Positions 11,601-23,600 of a DNA stretch of 64,000 bases are shown piece after piece. Within the stretch, counting starts at the first letter, position 1; every line of letters starts with the position of its first letter. The position numbers were made by a program, and so were the translations under genes. Source of the DNA: Shinisaurus crocodilurus (lineage: Eukaryota; Chordata; Lepidosauria; Squamata; Shinisauridae); assembly GCA_021292165.1 (NCBI GenBank), contig CM037877.1, forward strand, positions 159,731,871 to 159,795,870, read 5' to 3'. The notes under the pieces were generated by a model that was given only the letters and a program-made list of their open reading frames with translations, did no database searches and was not told the DNA's origin.

Positions 11601-14600
11601 TTAATTTCTTTCAATGGGAAACCATTCTAGAAGTCAAAACCTGATGACGATTGTATGTTACCTGATCATGTACAGTAGCATCCCATGCAACCCTAAATAT
11701 TTACTGGTTTTCTTCAGTAACCAAAATTACATACATAACATCTGGTATATATTGACAAAAACAACTTAATATAAAAATATAGTACATATAAATGTTAAAT
11801 TTTTATTTGACTTTCACGGGCCCCCTGAAGCCCATCCATGGACCCCTTGGGGTAGGGTACTTCATTGAATCTAGATGAGCATAGGGATGCTGATGTGGTT
11901 GAATATCTGCATCAGCTATGTACACGAAAGAATGCTTCTCTTCTGTTTTTAGAACGTGGAACATTATTACTTTTTTTAAAATAAAAGGAATATACCCATC
12001 AAGCTAAGATCCTGAGATGCTTTCTTTAGAAAGTACAGCAGCCTGCTGTTGAGAGGAAGTGCTGGAAAGCTCAGCTGGGAAGGAAAGTTGAATTGGGATT
12101 GTGGTATTTCAGATCTCTGCCTAGTGGCTAGAAAATCCCAAAGTTTGTCCTTGCAATGATGACAGCAAAGCAGGGGAAATGCTGTCATCTGGCACTGTGT
12201 CCAAGCTGTATACTATACTGTCCTAGAAAAGTTTCCCCTCCTGTATAAAAGAAGGGAGAATGCCTCTTCTGAGATGGCCCTGGGGCCTGTAGATTCTTTT
12301 CTAATACACCTGCTGTCAGTATACTCTGACATCATTTGGTGTTCCTTGATTGTGGTGGTGATAAGATACTGTTGAAGTTGGGGGAGAGATGACAGAGAAA
12401 TTTGAGAAGGGGTGTGAGACAGGGAGAAGCGTTATCACCACATCTATTCATAGTGTCAGCAGAGGCTGTGTTCCATAGGTTGGATTGGTTTCTTTGAGGT
12501 CTCAAAACAGATGGCAAATGTTTACATCATCTTAGAGATGCTAATTATGTGCGTGCATGCTGTGAGATGTTTTTGTGAATGTTCATTTAGAGCCACTCAT
12601 GAGCTCAAGTTTTTCTTTTTTCATTTTATCTCCCCCTTTTTTATACTTGGAAAGTAATTTCTGTGTTTATTTCCTACATTGGTCAAATTCAATGGTATTA
12701 CCTGTATACATGATTATTTTCTGCCTATATGCAATCTATTTGAGCCTATTTTCTGAGCGTTTTCTTTTTTACATTTGTACTGTTGCAACCCTACAAGAGG
12801 TGGATATAAAAAGATACTTCAATCAGCCAGCATTGCCGCCTGTGATATTTGCTGTTGCACTGGCCTGGAATGGTTACATTTATATCCCGTTCCATTTCAT
12901 TTGAGGAGGCAATAGGTCTGTTTGTAGTTAGCAGTGTTCATCATTGTAGTTAGCCGTGTTCCATGGTAACCATTATTGCTGAAGTTTAGATCTGAGGATG
13001 GAATATCTATTGTGAACTTCATAACTTGGATGTAGTTTCCTAAACGTATGTGCCCAAACTATCATCTCACTAACAGCAAGATTGGAACTGCTGTTGGTAG
13101 GGTGATTATCAGTGTATCATCACACTTGATGTACTTGAAAATAACAATTTTGCTAGTAGATCTCTGACTAAAGGCATCTTCCAAATAAACAGAATCCTAA
13201 AGATAATAAGGAGTTCTGTCTGTTAGGGTGGAATCAAACAACCATTCTCTAAAATAGAAAGCTCCAGACACTTTAACCTTTAACCTTCCCTTGTTTGGAA
13301 TTGGACTCAACCCCCCTGATCATTTTGGTTGTCTCTTTCTGTACCTTTTCTATCCCAACCATATCATTTTTGAGCTGTGGTGGCCAGAACTCTACAGAAT
13401 TTCCAAATGTAGCCAGAATTTCCAAATGTAGTCTCCTAACAAGTCCTATCATTGACTTAACTTTTTCAAAGCTGCCATACACTGACGTTTTCATTGAGCC
13501 ATAACTCCAACATCTCTATCCCTGTTAGTTACCATCAGTTCAAAATGTGTCAGTGTGTATGTAGTTAGGATTTTAATTTTTACCTCAGTGTGCATCACTT
13601 TACACTTACTTTTACTGAACCTCTGGTTTTCAGATTCTTTTGAAATGGTTTGCAAACCACTTAGGCTTTTACCATCCTGAATAATTTGGTGTCATCCACA
13701 AACCTAGCTATGTCACTGCTCACCACCCCGCCTCTAGACCATTTATGAAAAAATTAAATAATACTGGTCATGGTACAGATTCTTGAGCTTGCTTCTCTCC
13801 ATTGTGAAAACTGTCCATTAGTCCTTTTCATGTTCTTTATTAGTTACCAGCCCATAAGAGAGTACAATCTCTTATCCCATAACTGCTACATTTTAGGAAA
13901 ATAGAAAGTGAACTAGTTCGTGGTCTTTGTGACTCACACATATGGGTTCTGTGTCTGCGCAGAACGATGTCCAAAACACTCTAGAGCTGAGCTGAGTTTT
14001 GACAGGAGCCCGCCCCCACTCTCCTCTGTGCACACTCCTAGGCATGGCTCCCCCCTTCCTGCTCAGTTCTTTTTCATCCACTGCAGCAATAGCAACATCT
14101 GGAACATTCTTTGATCTTACTGGTATTTTGCTCAGGACAACCTTTCCCACAGGAAAAAGAGCCTTTCATGAGGGTCTTTGTCAAGATCTTATATAGAAGC
14201 CTGAATATATAATGTCTAGCAGATCATCCCTATATATGTTTGTTGGACACTTCTAACAGTAGCCTTTAAAGATCTATATGTTACATGCATCTTTTTGGGG
14301 TCCCTAAACATGTGTGACACTCACATGTTTCTATACATTCACCTACCCTCAGCCTTGTTTAAACCACCAAGTTCCTAGGCAACTAGGAACTTCACTCAGC
14401 CAAGTGAGAGGGCATCCAGAAGAGAAATGGAGCACACAGCTCCTGCTGCGTTTCTAGGCTGGGTGAGCAGCCTAGGAGTATGGAGCACTTCATCCATCCT
14501 CCAGCAACCCACTGCATTTCCGTACTGGAATTGCACAGAACATGAAGCTTCTTATGCATCCAGCATAGAAATCAAGAGGGTTGGCAGTGGAGGGAAGTCA

Positions 14601-17600
14601 TGTTCCTTCCCTCTACTGCCAGCCTAAAACATTTCTATGCTAGACACATAGTAGGCAGACCTCCTACATGTCTAGCAAAGAAAAACGGCGAGCTGCTGGC
14701 AAAGGATCAGAGTGCTCCGTGCCTCTGCTGCCAGCCCACTGGATTTCTGTGCTGGATGCCCAGGAAGGAGCTTTGTATTTGCATGTCTACCTCAGAAATT
14801 CACTGGGGTGGCAGGAGAGAAATGGAGTGATCTGTGCCTCCACTGTTAGCCTGATTGGTTTCTGTGCTGAATGCACAGGATGGGGCTTTGCCTCCTGTGC
14901 ATCTAGCATAGAAGCACAGGGAGCTAGTGGTGAAGGGAAGGAGTCATCTATGCCTTCACCAACAGCCCACAGTGCTTCTGTGCTGGAAATGCAGAAGATG
15001 AAGCCCTTTCCTGCATGCTCGGCATAAAAACCTAGTGGGTTAGCAGGAGAGACAGGGAGCTCTCTGTGTCTCCTCTGACAGCCTCCTGCATTTCTAGTCT
15101 GTAAAATGTTTTTCTATCTGCTTTTCTGTGGCTCTAGCTTCTGAGTTGTCTCTGCCCTGCCAGGCTACTGCTAGCAGGGCAGGAGGAGTGATGGAGATTA
15201 TTTTTGCCTCTCCATCCTCCTTTTTATTTTTTCCCTCTAGATGGACCTCTGAGTCTAGCTCTCAAAGTTCCCCTCCTGAAGTAGTAGAAGTGTCTACAGC
15301 TTCAGGAGGGAGAATCTGAAAAAATCCTATGTCCGTGGGATGCTCTCCCAGGGACTATAGGATTGCTCTCTTAAGTCCTTTCTTTTTAAATTTTGTATTA
15401 TTATATAAGAGTGGCTTTAAGCTTGATGGCTTTCATGCTTAGTGGGGGTGGGACGGGAAGGGACTTCAGTATCCTGGTCACCTTGCTGCCAAATATGCCC
15501 AGGTGTTTAGCTTCACCTGATGGTGATGCTAGATGGCAATCCCAAAAGACTCAACTGGAAGGATGCTCAAAAGTGTGTGTGTGCGTGTGCAGGGGGAGTG
15601 GGGGAGATGACACAGTATTAGATAAAGAGCTTTATAAATGAAATTGTCATTTTACAGGTGAAAGAGGTCATATCTATATAAAGCAGAAGTTGTGCAATAC
15701 ACCAAAGTTGCATTGTTCAACAATGTTGGGTAGATTACACTATACTGGTCAAGAATCAAATGAATATAATACCAACACTATATAGATAAGGGCCAACTAT
15801 TATTTAATTTGAAAGTATCTAATTCCATACACAGTACAATGGTGAATTTGTCAGACTAGATTTTGTGATTCTCATTTAGTGCCCAACTTTACAAAGTATA
15901 AACATGTGTGATTAAAAATCTCCAGTAATCCTGTCAAGAATATGTGTATTAGATAGCAATGTTTTTGATAAAGACCCTTTCTCCGCACCCACCACCCACC
16001 CCCAAACATTTGAAAAAATGTTACTTGGGAGTAGTAACTAGACAGGGAGAGTCTGTTGAGGCCAAACCCTAGCAGCTCCATGTAGTATAACGCAGCTGGG
16101 ATGAGGGTCTGCTGAGTGGTGGGAAAGTTGCAGCAATTCAGATAGAAGCTTCATCTCATGGGAGCTGGTGTCACTTGCCAGGTTGGAGCAAAGCTCACAA
16201 GGTCTGGTTTATGGAAGTATTCTGTTGGTATGTGCTTAGTTTTCTAATCTTCAACTGTAAATTCTCTTATATATGCTTAATCAGTATTTTCCTATTCTTC
16301 CAGGCATTAGATGGTCAGAATATTTATAATGCCTGCTGTACCTTACGGATTGATTTTTCCAAATTGGTCAACTTGAATGTAAAGTACAATAATGATAAAA
16401 GTAGGGATTACACTCGCCCTGACCTTCCTTCTGGTGATGGCCAACCAGCTCTGGACCCAGCTATTGCTGCTGCATTTGCAAAGGAGACCTCACTTCTAGG
16501 TATGATTTTGTTCGCCTATTCCCTCCCTCCCTCCCTCCCTCCTCAATTGTTCTTGCTATTTACAGTGCCTCCTAAGGTGTTGTCACCTGCAAATTGTATT
16601 AACATACTTTTTTAAAACCCAGAAATCATAAATGAGAATACTGAATAAGACCTGAAGAATAATTATATTTATTACTGCTTTCAGCATACCTTTTTCTTTT
16701 TCTTTCCCCCGCTCTTTAACCAATTTTGACGCTATTAACCAGTTCTGTACTCATTTTACTTTTATCACTACCAACCTTTTTCCATATGAGTACCTGCCAC
16801 TGAAGTTAAGTCTGCTGGTATTTGGGATACTTTTATTCCATTTCTTTAATAAAGATATTTTATATTCCTTGAATACCCCTCCAGAGTCTATTAAAATGAA
16901 TGCTAATGCATGTGCCATTTCATGTAGCCCCTCTTTTAATATTCTTGGATGGAGATTACCTGGCCCCACATAGTTGAGAGCAAGAGCTTCAGGCTTCACA
17001 TCAATCTCAATCATTGAATGTTTGTGCCATACCCAAATTAACCTGTCTTTATAATAACTTGTTCAAGGTGCTTCTTATCCAGCTTAAGTCTTAAACATAT
17101 CCTGCAAGCTTTTTTACACGATGACTTGAATGCAAACAGTACATAAAGACCAAACACTGCCTACATTAAAGAAGTTCATACTGTCTTCTGCTTACTTGTT
17201 TATTTGGTCCATGGTTCAGCTTTCTTCATTTATTTTCTTCATTAACTCTACTATTGAGTTACAGCCCCTCTCCAGCCATCTATATGTACTGGCAAGTTTG
17301 GTGTACTATATAGGGATGACAGAACACAGTGTAAAATTTCAAGGCATTTCAATAACTTTGAAAGTGTAATCCTTGGAAACTTCTTCCTTATTCATTTCTG
17401 TCTATATGTTCCTGCAGAGCTCAGAATTATTTCTTTTTTACCTTTTGTGTACTTGTCAGTGGTGGTGGTAAATCTTGTTGCCTGAAATAATACAAATTTT
17501 GCCATTGTCTTTGGGGCAACAAATTGTATTTTCAAAATATAAATATACTTTTTGCTTTGTGCTGATGAATATTGCGTCAACGGAAAATACAGTGAACTGT

Positions 17601-20600
17601 GAGTATGGCTGTAGGTGAATGAAATTAAATAATGAATGAAATGTAATTATATTTCTTGCATTTGTTTATCGTATCCCATCAGATAAAGAAGCAAAAATGC
17701 TCACTTGAAGAATATGTTGGGGTAAATGAGCCCAGTGCAGTGATCTTTCTGACCATGTTAAGTTTAGACATGCATAATTCCTGAGTTTAAAAAAATGTTT
17801 TGGGCCTGTACTGCCCATGCTTGTCATTTCCTAATCATAGAATCATAGAAAAGTAGAGTTGGAAGGGGCCTACAAGGCCATCGAGTCCAACCCCCTGCTC
17901 AATGCAGGAATCCAGGTCAAAGCATCCCTGACAGATGGCTGTCCAGCTGCACCTTGAATGCCTCCAGAGTGGGAGAGCCCACCACCTCCCTAGGTAGTTG
18001 ATTCCATTGTCTTATTGCTCTGACAGTCAGGAAATTTTTCCTGATGTTTAGATGGAATCTAGGTTCCTGTAACTTGAGCCCATTATTCCGTGTCCTGCAA
18101 ACTGGGATGATCGAGAAGAGATCTTGGCCCTCCTCTGTGTGACATCCCTTCAAATACTGGAAGAGTGTGATCATATCTCCCCTCAGTCTCCTCTTCTGAA
18201 GGCTAAACATGCCCAGTTCTTTCAGTCTCTCCTCATAGGGCCTTGTTTCCAGTCCCTTTATCATCCTTGTTGCCCTCCTCTGAACCCTCTCCAGTTTGTC
18301 TATGTCCTTCTTAAAGTGAGGTGCCCAGAACTGGACGCAGTACTCAAGATGAGACCTAACCAGTGCCGAGTAAAGGGGAATTATCACTTCCCGTGATTTG
18401 GAAGCTATACTTCTATTAATGCAGCCCAAAATTGCATTTGCCTTCTTTGCAGCCACATCGCATTGCTGGCTCATATTCAGTTTGTGATCTACCACAATTC
18501 CAAGATCCTTCTCACTTGTAGTATTGTTGAGCCAAGTGTCCCCCATGTAAAGTAAGATTCAGTACAAGTGGATCACTACCCTTCTATATCCTTACCTTTC
18601 AGGTCTTTAATGCAATCCGCGGTATATGCAGCCTGGTGCTATTTCTGGGTCTCCTTGGGTGTCCAAGATTAGATAGAACATTAAATTTTAACAGATAATC
18701 TTTGCCCAGGTGTATTCATATGCTCTGTTCTCTCATTCATTTGCAGCAATCAGTTGTTGAAATTGTAAATTGGCCATCCTTTTTAATGAGTACTTATCTT
18801 TTTGTAGAAGAAAAACTCATCAACAAAGAGGAAAGCTTGCTTTCAGATCTATTGTCAGGAGGAGTGCTTGATTCCTTTTAATGACGTACATTTAGTACTT
18901 TAAGGAAGAAAATTGCATGAGGAAAATTTCTCACTGTGAAAGTTTACTAGTTCTATTCCTGTATCTTAAGAGCAATAACATTATGAGGGTGACATAATTT
19001 AGCCCTGAGGGAAAAAAGCCTTTAAAAGTTTGCAAATTCAGAACTAAAAGTAAATCTAAGTCATTCCACTGTGCATTTGGATACTTTGATCACCAGAAAT
19101 CCTGTCTGTATTTAAATGAGCAAGCTGATCCTTGTTAAACTGCTGTGTGAGTCCTTATATTACAGGTAATTTCTTGTTGTAAGGAAGTACTTGTGTTGAC
19201 TTTGCCTTAGTGAGTTTACTGAAAAATGCACATGCAGAATAAGGAGTTCCCTATCGAGGTTATTTAATAAATAATATGGGATAAATAGCATTTCACCTTC
19301 AAGCATAACTTATTTATTTATTACATTTCTATACCACCCATCAGCTGAAACTCTCTGGACGGTTCACAAAATAAATCACCCCATTCTTCTGGTAATGGAG
19401 ATGCTTCTGAGCAACAGGGGAAGAGGAATTATAAGGTTGTCCTCATGATTCAGTAGTAGAAAATAGAGAAGGGAGGTTACGGTAATCAGAGTCCTGTGAT
19501 TCTAGAGAAGATAATAAAAGTCCTTTAGTAATTGACACTTGCTTTATTTGCATGGGAGTATCAAACTGGGTCCATTAGCAAATGAATGACAAAAATTGCT
19601 AGCTAAAAACAAGAACCTTTGAAAAAGTGCCAAAAAATGAAATTTGATTATCCACTTCACTGGACACTTTGATCATGTTCTCTGTCCTTTTGCATTCAAC
19701 ACATTGCTTCAGATTGTTATCAAGGCTTTTCATATTCCTGCATTACCTCTGTTAAGCATTTAATTTTTCCCCATGTTCAGTGGTGACTTTTGTTCTCTGA
19801 AACACTGCCCTTAACTGTCCTGAGATAATCTTTAAAGGAGGAGGGCATCCTGATTAGGGTAACTCCTTCCTTTAGGCTCTGGAGATGGGACTTACCAAGC
19901 AAACGTCCTGCGCAGTCAAGGAAGGAAGATGCAGTTCTTCCCTGCCTTCAACAGGAAAGCAGGATTTTCCATTTGCTGTTTCAGAGCCAGCAGCCTTTAG
20001 GCTTCTCTTTTTTCTCTGCTCCTTTTTGGCCTTCCCTCCTTTATTACCCTAACTGCAGAAGCCAGCAAGCAGGGTGGGGTGGGCAGAGAATATATACAAG
20101 CAAACAAAATAGAAGAGGGGACAACATGTCCCCAGTGCATACTAGCAAGTGGTGCCATGGCAAAGTGTGCATAAAGCAGAGACCCTGCACCACAAGACAG
20201 GAGCCTCCCAACAGTAGGATCCTTGTCTCCCCACTTTACAGGTTCAGAGAGAGTGTGCCTCCCCAGATGACCCTGGACTGCAGCAAGCTAAGTCCCAGGT
20301 TGGACTGCAAACAGCTCAACAGCCAATTCCTCTTCAGGGCAAAAGGCTCAATTGAGAATTTTGATTCCAACAAAGAGGGGGACAGTATGTACCAGGAGCC
20401 GCGGCATGGAATACTGAACTGCAGAGTGCTTTCAGCCAGGATGGGTGTACACAAAGGGGATAAAGCAGGGGTGGGCAACATGTGGCCCACATGCAGCCCA
20501 TCACCACCATCCCCAGTGCAGCCCCTGATACGCTACTGAAATTTGTGATGGTAGCAAAAAAATTGGCATGTTGCCACTGAATTTAGGTGGCAAACTGCTA

Positions 20601-23600
20601 CAGAAGGCTAAAATAGACAAACTTAGCTTGAATCTAACTTTGTCTGTTTCAGCCTTCTGTAACAGTTTGCCTCTGTTGAATTCAGCAGTGTCAGGAGTGC
20701 GGCATGCAGGGGGAGCCCAGGTGGCAAGAATGTGCCCTGGACTCTCTGAAGTTGCTCACCCCTGGGACAAAGGCAACCAGGGACCTGGGTAGGTTCCCTT
20801 CCCTGCGGAAACCGCATCCAGAGGGCTATTGGTGGTTTTATTTATTGCAGCAGGAGGTCTGCACTAAAGAGTTTGTGACAAATGGGAAGCCAGGTGGGCT
20901 GCTCTCTCTTCTAGCCTGAATGGTGTGCATTAGGCAATTTGAAAGCAGAAGCACCAGGAAAGCTGGTCTACTCTGACTTCTCAACCAAGGCCTCAGAGCA
21001 AGAGAAATCCATGTTTTCCTAGCCGACTGGCTCATTTACTACCACCACAGTGCACCAAACTCTGATTTCCCAAGAGTAACCACCACTGCCCAAACAAGAA
21101 ATGTTATCCTGTTTCATCACATCTAAAATGGCAAAGGAAGTTCCTGACTGGGGAAAAGAAGGATGCATTGATGGCAGAACCAGAATTTCCTGGTCTGCTA
21201 CCTGGCAGAGAGGGAGAGCTCAAGGGGGAGGGCAATCTAGTACTAAAACTCATTCATATTCATTCTCTCTCTCCTTTTCCTCATATGGAATACTCTAACT
21301 CAGGGGTGGGGAACCTCTAGCCTGTGGAAGCTTGGGCTCCTCCGTGGGTCCTGCCCCCCTAACCTGGTGGCTACCAGGGGCCTGAGGAGGAAGCAGGGAG
21401 AGGAATTTCCTTCTTATCTCTGATCTGTGATTGATGCCACTGTAGGGAGCTAGGGAGGTGGCGGGGATCTCTATGTGACTGCCAGGTTTACTCCTGTCCA
21501 CCCCTGCAGCTCCAAGGTTGGGTAGAAGGCTGGTGGCTTGTCATGCTTGATGTAGTGAGCAAAAATTATGAAATCTGTTCAGTGACACTGGTCCCTGTGC
21601 TCAGGATGTTCTTAGAAGGTGGGCAACCATTTTCTGGCTTCACAGCACTGCTTCCACTACTTGACTCTATGAGACCAAGGGTTCAGAGTCCTCTAGAGCT
21701 TTCTGATGACAGTGTTCGCCATGTTCAGTGGAGATTTAGTTCAATTATTTCTTCCACTTCCCATGAAGATACAAGCTACTACCCTGTCCAGCATTCCAGG
21801 ACCCTCAAGAGTACTATGATCTCAGCACCCTTCTAAAAACAGTTGTTTAAGAAAGCAGCTCTTCTTGGCACACAGGTTTCCATTATAGAAGCTTTACATG
21901 GATCATCAGCACTATTTCTCTTCCCCATTCGGAATTCATGTACTTGGAGTTTATTCATTTCATTTCATTTCATTTATTTCATTTATATACCGCCCCACAG
22001 CCGAAGCTCTCTGGGCGGTTCACAACACTCTATACATAAAAACAACAATAAAAAACATACAAAATAGTTAAAAAAATTAAAAACCAAATTTAAAAACACA
22101 GTTTAAAATAACAATACAAAAGCCAATAAAACTGAGCCTACAGGTGACAATCCCCTCCGTGCTATTCCAAGCTCCTAACTAAATGCCTTGGCATAGAGGG
22201 AAGTCTTAACCTGGCGCCAAAAAGATAGTAAGGTTGGCGCCAGGCGGGTCTCAGTGGGGAGCTGATTCCATAACTGGGGGGCTACCACCGAGAAGGCCCT
22301 CCTCCTCGTTGCCACCAACCGAGCCTCTGTTGGAGGAGGGCCCCAGATGTTGAGCGTAGTGTCCGGGTAGATAGCGGTTGGGAGAGACGTTCCGTCAGGT
22401 ATTGTGGTCCTAAGCCGTGTAGGGCTTTATAGGTTAAAACCAGCACCTTGAATTCGGCTCGTAAGTATATTGGCAGCCAGTGCAAGCGGGCCAGAACTGG
22501 TGTAATATGCTCGGACCTTCCGGTCCCTGCAATAAGCCTGGCTGCCGCATTTTGCACAAGCTGCAGCTTCCGAACAGTTTATGATCCCCACAACTCTGTA
22601 CCTCACCTTTGCCTTTTTATCTAGGTCTCTTTGTATTTCATGTAGATGAGGTAATCCTTCAAAGAGTTTCGTCATTCATGCCAGAGGTTTCTTCCATGTT
22701 CTATGAGGACCAATAGCTGTGTCTTCATTTTCTGAGCTTCCTGAGATTAGGAATTGCACATGGTAAATGTGCATAGAATATTCTGGATCTTTATCTGGTG
22801 TTCAAAATTTATCTGATGATTGACATTCTAACTTGTGTGTCCCTGTTTACATATCTCTGTCCAAGGCAAGGCATCCAAAGCCACTTTGGTCTGCTGGATC
22901 AAGTTACTTATTGTATTCACTGGCCAGATGAAAATTGCAGCCTGTGCTGAGAGATATCATCACACACTCTGTAAGAGACAATACCACCTCAGTGGCTGTT
23001 GGCACTCTGCATCATTGTAGGGCTCATGTAAAGATGCAGTGGACCTCTGTGTTGACCATTATCCAGGGCTGCTAGTTGAGTAGCTATGTTTCTGCTGTTG
23101 AAGCCCTTAACATGGATTTTCCAGTGAATTGTGTGATCCTATTCAATAGCAAACAGACCTGCCCAGGATGGAAGGCAGTGCTTTCTTACGTCTCTAGTTA
23201 GGATATCCTCCTTCAAAGAGGATTGCACTGAACATCATGTGACAGTTGCTTGTCTTTGGAGGTAAGGGAGACATCCTGCCCCACTCATTCTGGTTGGGTC
23301 AGCAAAGGAAGTGTGGGCTGATATCCCATCTGATATAGCATCTTTCTTAACTATCCTAAATAATCCCTGTATTATGGAGTGTTGTTTCTTGAGGGTGGCA
23401 GTGCCCTGAGAGAGATGTCTGCATCCAGTATGACCTTTTTGTTTGTTTGTTATTAAATTAATATGTTCAGGTTACAGTACTTTTTGTCTGCAGAACTCAA
23501 GGGAAGGGAAGTATGCCCAAGTGAGCAGTAGTAATAGGGAGGCAAAGAATAGGAACAGGTAAGAAATGTGCAGATTGCAGAATCCTCATCATCACTACAA

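Larger units (their letters stand above)
8452..11860 (-). mobile_element. Decayed autonomous hAT transposon
   Basis: The left terminus reads CAGTGGTTCTTAACCTTTTT with the GGACCCC motif shortly inside. The right end has the inverse ATGGACCCCTTGGGG motif, but its final TIR bases are eroded. The 3.4-kb body carries a minus-strand hAT transposase pseudogene. It sits in PTBP2 intron 7, antisense to the host gene. A mariner-like MITE is nested inside, and an AGTTCATTTCAATGCACTAA unit is tandemly repeated near 8765-8850. Confidence 0.8.
16500..20465 (+). other. PTBP2: PTBP2 intron 8, left part
   Basis: Contains LINE fragments at 16740, 17836 and 19305 (annotated). The remaining sequence from about 18550 to 20460 shows no recognisable element or exon. 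A 188-codon frame at 19973-20539 runs into a hAT element and has no domain signal. Confidence 0.55.

Noticed and set aside
12575..12904. 109-codon hydrophobic frame as a membrane protein
   Set aside because: The hydrophobicity follows from T-rich DNA. No splice or promoter context and no family motif.
14449..15110. CRISPR-like array
   Set aside because: Repeats are diverged and long (~115 bp) without unique spacers, and the DNA is vertebrate. It is a minisatellite.
16304..16499. PTBP1 or PTBP3 instead of PTBP2
   Set aside because: The linker residues after RRM2, the constitutive-looking poly-Ala exon 9 and the C-terminus match PTBP2 rather than the paralogues as I remember them.
19973..20539. 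188-codon frame in intron 8
   Set aside because: Ends inside a hAT element, is low in complexity near the end, and shows no domain or splice-site support.
21301..21506. A further hAT element starting CAGGGGTGGGGAACC
   Set aside because: A matching CCACCCCTG end exists, but the flanking 8 bases do not match and the internal structure is unclear, so it was not listed as a feature.
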